Source of the DNA: JBHHYN01 sp046757565
GTDB lineage: Bacteria > Pseudomonadota > Gammaproteobacteria > Eutrophobiales > Eutrophobiaceae
Length of the DNA stretch: 9,880 bases
Reading direction: 5' to 3'
NCBI GenBank assembly: GCA_046757565.1
Contig: JBHHYN010000111.1
Coordinates: 1-9,880, forward strand
Part shown: positions 6,197 through 9,880 of the stretch, piece by piece
Layout of the letters: each line of letters starts with the position of its first letter
How positions within the stretch are numbered: position 1 is the stretch's first letter
The notes under the pieces: model-generated
Database searches by the model: none
What the model was told of the DNA's origin: nothing
The model's input: only the letters and a program-made list of their open reading frames with translations
Translations under genes and position numbers: made by a program

Positions 6197-8335
6197 TTAA
6201 AGACTCTGACCAAAGATCGCTACCGGTCGTTCGCTGTTCTCACTATTTCTTTTCTGTTCGGATGCGGTAGTCCGGGCAGGCACCGTCAGATCACCCAGGA
6301 TTTGCGCTGTCTCCTTCAGGATTACGTCTACAGGCTTCTCCTCTTTCTCACGTTCCTTACTATCACTATCCAGTGATTCCGTATCATCAGGCAGCGGCTC
6401 CAGTCCCTGAGCGAGCCTGAATTCGTTTTCCAGTTTATGCTTGGCTTTTTTAAATTTTTTACGCTCTGCCTCACGTTTGCTGGCAAGTAGTGACACGGTT
6501 TTTCTGGAATTTGCTTTATATGCCATGTCAAGTTGTTGCAGTAACAATTTGAAGAGCCTGCTTGATTTGAGCCTCTGCTCATACAGTTTTTTTACTACAA
6601 CAAAATTGTCGACCGGCGCGCTGGCGGCAATATACCTGGCTGCCTTGACCTGATCCCATGGCAGTGCGTTATCAAGTGAGCGCTCGCCATGTTCTTCTGA
6701 AAATTTTACTGTGGGAAAGATAATATCCGGTATGACTCCCTTGAACTGATTGCTGCCACCGCTGATCCGGTAGAATTGGGCAATGGTTGTTTTCAGGTGC
6801 CCCAGGTCATGCTCACTGCCACGGACAAACCGGTTCAGATCAACGATGTTCTGTACTGTTCCTTTACCAAAGGTCGGTTCCCCGATGATGATACCACGGT
6901 GGTAATCCTGTATTGCGCCTGCAAAGATTTCCGAGGCGGAAGCACTGTTACGGTCTACCAGTACTGCCAGTGGTCCGCCGTAAGCGATCCCCGGGTCCGG
7001 GTCATTATTAACTTCAATTTTGCCTCTGGAGTCCTTCGTCTGAACGATAGGACCGGATTCAATGAAGAGTCCGGTTAATTCCAGTGCTTCAGACAACGAT
7101 CCACCTCCGTTACCACGCAAGTCGATAACGATCCCGTCTATATTATCCTGCTTAAGTCCTGAGATAAGTTTACGGACGTCACGGGAGGTGCTTTTGTAGT
7201 CTTTTTCGCCCCTGGCCTGTGCGGCAAAATCGCTGTAAAAGGTGGGGACATCAATAACACCGATACGGCCCTTTGAGCCAGGCAGCTCTATGACAGAAGA
7301 TTTGGCTGCCTGTTCTTCAAGTTTTATTTTGTCGCGTGTAATAGAGATGATCCGGCTTGGCCCTTCAGGGCCCACTCCTTTAGGCAGGAGTTCCAGCCGT
7401 ACAACCGTCCCCTTTGCTCCTCTAATCAAGTCGACAACATCATCCAGCCGCCAACCAATAACATCGACAATCTCGCCCTCCTTGCCCTGTCCCACCCCAA
7501 TGATCCGGTCTTCAGATTGCAATTGCCCACCCAGATCAGCAGGTCCGCCAGGGACAACTTTCTGTACCTGGGTATAATCGTTCTCACCCCGCAATACCGC
7601 ACCAATCCCTTCCAGTGACAGACTCATACTGATATCGAAATTCTCGGAGGTACGGGGGGAGAAATAGGCCGTATGCGGGTCTATGGCAGTGGTGTAAGCA
7701 TTCATGAAGGTTTGGAAAACATCGTTGGCATCCAGCTGGAAGGTGCTCGTCTTCAGTCTTTTATACCGTTTCACCAGAGTATCTTTGATGGTCTTCGGGT
7801 CCTTGCCTGCCAGTTTCAGGTTCAGGTAATCATTCTTGACCCGTTTTCGCCATATATTATCCAGGGTATTCGTATCGGCCGGCCAGGGCATATCACGTCG
7901 ATCAAACCGGTAGGTTTCATCGATGGTGAAGTCAAAATCATTATTCAATTGTGCCACTGCAAAGTGTGAACGTTCTGCAACACGCTGGCGGTAGAGTTTA
8001 AAAATATCAAAAGCAGGAGCCAGATCAGGGGTCATCAATGCTTCATCCAACCCATAGCGGTAGCTCTCGAAGCGGCTGATATCTTCCTGTGTAAAGAAGC
8101 TGTGGTTTTGATCGAGATGGTTGAGATAATTATTCAGGATTTCGCTGGAAAGGCTGTCATTCAGCGGTCTGTTCCTGTAATGGTAAACCTGTATAATATG
8201 GACTATAGCTTCGGTGGCAAGTTTGTAATCGAGATCCGGTGCTAATGCGGATGCCGGTACAATCGGGATCTTTGCCCATATCTGGCAGGAAAACAGCAAG
8301 CCTGCAAGGAACAGAAAAAAAGTTTTTTTCATCAT
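6197..8335 (-). CDS. prc: Tail-specific periplasmic protease Prc/Tsp (peptidase family S41)
   Basis: The 712-residue protein starts with a signal peptide (cleavage near IWA|K at 22). In order come a helical N-terminal domain (about 35-230), a PDZ domain beginning LEGIGAVL (about 241-330) that binds C-terminal tails of substrates, the S41 protease core (about 345-545), and a charged C-terminal DUF3340-like region (about 545-700). The catalytic pair is S466 in NSASASEIF and K491 in TFGKGTVQ, 25 residues apart as in E. coli Prc. Members degrade misfolded or tagged periplasmic proteins and cut peptidoglycan hydrolases such as MepS. Length is close to E. coli Prc (682). The start ATG gives MMKK; the ribosome site is weak. 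LLFSC looks faintly like a lipobox, but F at -2 argues against a lipoprotein. It lies downstream of the TPR gene on the same strand, after a 179-bp gap. Confidence 0.97.
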   Translation of the reverse strand: MMKKTFFLFLAGLLFSCQIWAKIPIVPASALAPDLDYKLATEAIVHIIQVYHYRNRPLNDSLSSEILNNYLNHLDQNHSFFTQEDISRFESYRYGLDEALMTPDLAPAFDIFKLYRQRVAERSHFAVAQLNNDFDFTIDETYRFDRRDMPWPADTNTLDNIWRKRVKNDYLNLKLAGKDPKTIKDTLVKRYKRLKTSTFQLDANDVFQTFMNAYTTAIDPHTAYFSPRTSENFDISMSLSLEGIGAVLRGENDYTQVQKVVPGGPADLGGQLQSEDRIIGVGQGKEGEIVDVIGWRLDDVVDLIRGAKGTVVRLELLPKGVGPEGPSRIISITRDKIKLEEQAAKSSVIELPGSKGRIGVIDVPTFYSDFAAQARGEKDYKSTSRDVRKLISGLKQDNIDGIVIDLRGNGGGSLSEALELTGLFIESGPIVQTKDSRGKIEVNNDPDPGIAYGGPLAVLVDRNSASASEIFAGAIQDYHRGIIIGEPTFGKGTVQNIVDLNRFVRGSEHDLGHLKTTIAQFYRISGGSNQFKGVIPDIIFPTVKFSEEHGERSLDNALPWDQVKAARYIAASAPVDNFVVVKKLYEQRLKSSRLFKLLLQQLDMAYKANSRKTVSLLASKREAERKKFKKAKHKLENEFRLAQGLEPLPDDTESLDSDSKEREKEEKPVDVILKETAQILGDLTVPARTTASEQKRNSENSERPVAIFGQSL

Positions 8336-8423
8336 TTACAAAAGCAACTCATTTTTGCAGGTTGGGTGAATTATTTGCCATTCCGGTGTTGTTCCATGGT
8401 CAACGGATCCCGGTTACATCAAT

Positions 8424-8505
8424 GAAACCGCGGGTTTCGGCAGGATTATTCGAAGCAACATTTGGGCCGTTCTCCCGCCGCTACAGCAGGACTCATCCCG
8501 AGTCC
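8424..8505. other. Two small hairpins in the 179-bp gap between the TPR gene and prc
   Basis: GAAACC-GCG-GGTTTC (8424-8438) and GGACTC-ATCCC-GAGTCC (8489-8505) each form a perfect 6-bp stem. Neither is followed by a T-run on either strand, so neither is a standard Rho-independent terminator. They could attenuate or stabilise a TPR-prc transcript, or be chance. No convincing promoter for prc was found in the gap: TTGACC exists on the minus strand, but an AATAAT lies 22 nt away, which is too far. Confidence 0.35.
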
Positions 8506-8514
8506 GGCGGATTC

Positions 8515-8940
8515 CTAGCCTGGGACATCGATCATGGACAGAAGCCGTTCAATCTTGTCAGCCTTGTTCCGGTCTCCACCCAAAAATCCGGGGGCCCGCC
8601 TGTAGAAACTCATTAAATCCCTGAGCGCGCTGACGTTGTGGTGATCCAATTCAACCGCCTTTTCAAATGCCTCACGGGTTTTCCTGGTCAGCGACATCGC
8701 CTTTAGCCAGTTGGCGTTTTCAGCGACTCTTCCATAGCATTTGCCCAGAAAGTGTTGATAATCGGAATTGTCCGGAGAGAGTTTAACCGCTTGTTTGATA
8801 GAGGATAATGCCTCCTCATAATCACTCGCCTGGTAATAGGCCTGTGCCTGTTTGAACAGGAATGCTGGATCAGGTTCCGCATAGCCGCCCTGGAACAGGC
8901 AGATCCCCATAAACATTATGGCTAGTTTATTGATTTTCAT
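8515..8940 (-). CDS. Small secreted TPR protein
   Basis: The 141-residue product begins MKINKLAIMFMGICLFQGGYA|EP, a good signal peptide, so it should be periplasmic. The cysteine at 14 is not in a lipobox. A clear TPR motif follows (about 26-59: FLFKQAQAYYQASDYEEALSSIKQAVKLSPDNSD), with a second, longer repeat at about 60-106. Near the end is APGFLGGDRNKAD, a segment I associate with a group of secreted TPR proteins of unknown role. An in-frame ATG at 8976 would add 12 polar residues before the signal peptide; I chose 8940 because it puts the signal sequence at the N-terminus. It sits between the FKBP gene and prc on the same strand. TPR proteins serve as adaptors of tail-specific proteases (NlpI for Prc, LbcA for CtpA), so an adaptor role is an attractive but unproven guess. 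Confidence 0.75.
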   Translation of the reverse strand: MKINKLAIMFMGICLFQGGYAEPDPAFLFKQAQAYYQASDYEEALSSIKQAVKLSPDNSDYQHFLGKCYGRVAENANWLKAMSLTRKTREAFEKAVELDHHNVSALRDLMSFYRRAPGFLGGDRNKADKIERLLSMIDVPG

Positions 8941-8993
8941 GATTTTATCCGATGCGGTCTTGACAGCATCAAGCATGATTAGACAACATCCCT

Positions 8994-9022
8994 ATTCTAA
9001 CAGGATTGTTGAGTTATGGCAG
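8994..9022 (-). promoter_or_regulatory. Possible promoter for the TPR gene
   Basis: On the minus strand CTGCCA (9017-9022, 4 of 6) is followed by a 17-nt spacer and TAGAAT (8994-8999, 5 of 6). Transcription would start near 8987. That leaves only about 11 nt before the ATG at 8976 but about 47 nt before the ATG at 8940, mildly favouring the latter start. The match is weak, and the gene could equally be read from the FKBP promoter, since no terminator is visible between them. Confidence 0.25.
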
Positions 9023-9023
9023 A

Positions 9024-9701
9024 TTAATTAATAGATATCAATTCAATATCGAATATTAATGCCGAATTCGGTTTAATATCCGGACCGGCTGACTGCTCTC
9101 CATAGGCAAGCCTGGATGGGACAAATATCTGCCACTTGGCGCCTGTTTCCATCATCGTCAGCGCCTCCTGCCAACCTTTTATGACATCATGCAGGACCAG
9201 TGATGTAGGTTTTCCGCGGCTGTATGAGCTGTCAAATACTTTTCCATTAAGTAATGACCCCTTGTATTGGACCAGCACTGTGTCATCAAGCGTTGGTTTT
9301 TTTCCGGTACCTTTTCTCAGGATTTTATATTGCAGTCCACTGGGTAATTCGACAATACCCGGTTTTTTTCTGTTTTCCGCCAGGAATTTATCACCTTCAA
9401 TTCTGTTTTTTTCTCCCAGCTCGTTTTGTAATTGAACCTGTTTTTGCTGGAAATCGGCCAATATCCCTTGCATTTCAGGAACGCTTAATTTCAGTTCCGA
9501 TTTATCCAGTACATCCCTAATGGCCTGGACCAGCGATTCGGAGTCCATCGATATTCCTTGACGGGCAAGGTTTTGCCCGATTTGTACCCCGACCGCGTAG
9601 CTGAATTTCTCCATATCCGTTTGTGGTTGTTTGCCGGCGTATACCGGGCCGATAGCCAGGTATCCCCAGATAGCAGAAGTTGCTATTAAGGCTCTTTTCA
9701 T
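9024..9701 (-). CDS. Periplasmic FKBP-type peptidyl-prolyl isomerase (FkpA/Mip-like)
   Basis: The 225-residue protein has a signal peptide (cleavage near VYA|G at 22). The N-terminal dimerisation domain (about 28-110) contains the FSYAVGVQIGQNL segment and a long charged helix, and the C-terminal FKBP domain spans about 118-225. Active-site residues are visible: Y146 in VQYKG, F156 and D157 in KVFDSSY, V173, I174 and W177 in VIKGWQEA, Y200 in LAYGE and F217 in LIFDIEL. Relatives are V-shaped dimers that speed proline isomerisation and act as chaperones for envelope proteins; Mip forms can be surface-exposed. Length is near Legionella Mip (233) and below E. coli FkpA (270). The start is supported by AGGGG seven to eight nt upstream. 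It is the first of three co-directional minus-strand genes. I cannot decide between FkpA and Mip naming. Confidence 0.95.
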   Translation of the reverse strand: MKRALIATSAIWGYLAIGPVYAGKQPQTDMEKFSYAVGVQIGQNLARQGISMDSESLVQAIRDVLDKSELKLSVPEMQGILADFQQKQVQLQNELGEKNRIEGDKFLAENRKKPGIVELPSGLQYKILRKGTGKKPTLDDTVLVQYKGSLLNGKVFDSSYSRGKPTSLVLHDVIKGWQEALTMMETGAKWQIFVPSRLAYGEQSAGPDIKPNSALIFDIELISIN

Positions 9702-9820
9702 CAGTCGCCCCTTTAGAAAGAATATATCCGCTTAGGGATCATCACATAGCAGAAGATGTTAGCCAAGTTTGATTCCGGGTGGTCATCGACAAACATGCGG
9801 CCGAAATGTATAAAACAATT
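9702..9820 (-). other. Upstream region of the FKBP gene
   Basis: This 119-bp stretch separates the FKBP start from the right terminal repeat. It must hold the FKBP promoter unless transcription enters from beyond the repeat. Only poor matches are present: TATATT at 9721-9726 on the minus strand without a partner -35, and TTGGCT (9761-9766) with GATGAT (9738-9743) at 17-nt spacing. No coding sequence is seen. Confidence 0.4.
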
Positions 9821-9875
9821 TTTTCGGGTCTTCAGCAGAATCTGTGGGTTGATATATAAACAGTAGCCCGTCATT
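9821..9875. repeat. Right copy of the 55-bp perfect inverted repeat
   Basis: It is the exact reverse complement of 1-55. The five bases after it (CCCGT) continue a GTCATTCCCG motif common in dispersed repeats of proteobacteria, so the repeated unit probably extends beyond the window. Both copies present the GGGTCTTCAGCAG end towards the unique DNA, which means the bodies of the two elements would lie outside the window, one on each side. Confidence 0.9.
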
Positions 9876-9880
9876 CCCGT

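Noticed and set aside
6143..6376. Plus-strand frame after the VpsP-like gene, starting at TTG
   Set aside because: Most of it is antisense to the C-terminus of prc, it has no ribosome site, and the product has no recognisable feature.
8283..8335. Lipoprotein signal in Prc (LLFSC)
   Set aside because: Phe before the Ser-Cys is unsuitable for signal peptidase II, and an ordinary cleavage site IWA|K lies five residues later; known Prc is a soluble periplasmic enzyme.
8239..8616. Plus-strand frame over the start of prc and the end of the TPR gene
   Set aside because: It is antisense to both genes and lacks signals; the minus-strand genes are well supported by domains.
1..9875. Composite transposon carrying the exopolysaccharide operon
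   Set aside because: The repeats enclose prc and an FKBP gene, which are ordinary chromosomal genes, and no transposase is present. The inverted repeat is reported without claiming that the block moves as a unit.

Overview
The window reads as the chromosome of a Gram-negative bacterium, most likely a gammaproteobacterium. The evidence is a full-length Prc/Tsp-type tail-specific protease with its C-terminal DUF3340-like region, a FkpA/Mip-type periplasmic FKBP isomerase, and an outer-membrane beta-barrel exopolysaccharide gene set resembling the Vibrio vps-II order (VpsM-N-O-P). GC looks close to 50%. A finer taxonomic placement is not supportable by eye.

Layout. Positions 1-55 and 9821-9875 are a perfect 55-bp inverted repeat, so the unique DNA lies between two copies of the same repeated sequence. 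Positions 56-351 are a gene-free leader with a good sigma70-type promoter (TTGATA, 17-nt spacer, TAAAAT) and a 16-bp near-palindrome abutting its -35 element. From 352 to 6142 five plus-strand genes form an apparent exopolysaccharide export and control operon: outer-membrane barrel, short Wza-type export protein (OPX), Wzc-type tyrosine autokinase/copolymerase, PHP-type tyrosine phosphatase of the CpsB/YwqE family, and a membrane-anchored TPR protein of the VpsP type. Between kinase and phosphatase sits a probable 156-bp non-coding miniature transposable element (4531-4686) with 16-bp imperfect terminal inverted repeats and a TTGA duplication that includes the kinase stop codon.

From 6197 to 9701 three minus-strand genes converge on the operon: the FKBP isomerase is most upstream, then a small secreted TPR protein, then Prc. 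They form an envelope protein quality-control neighbourhood. A TPR protein next to Prc recalls the NlpI-Prc and LbcA-CtpA adaptor-protease pairs.

Working model. The autokinase and phosphatase set a phosphorylation cycle on the C-terminal tyrosine cluster that controls polymer assembly. The short OPX protein, which lacks an outer-membrane helix, would need the beta-barrel to complete the exit route. The VpsP-like protein probably assists from the membrane or periplasm. No glycosyltransferase, flippase, polymerase or initiating phosphotransferase is present, so the sugars must be assembled by genes elsewhere. No tRNA, rRNA, CRISPR array or complete insertion sequence was seen.
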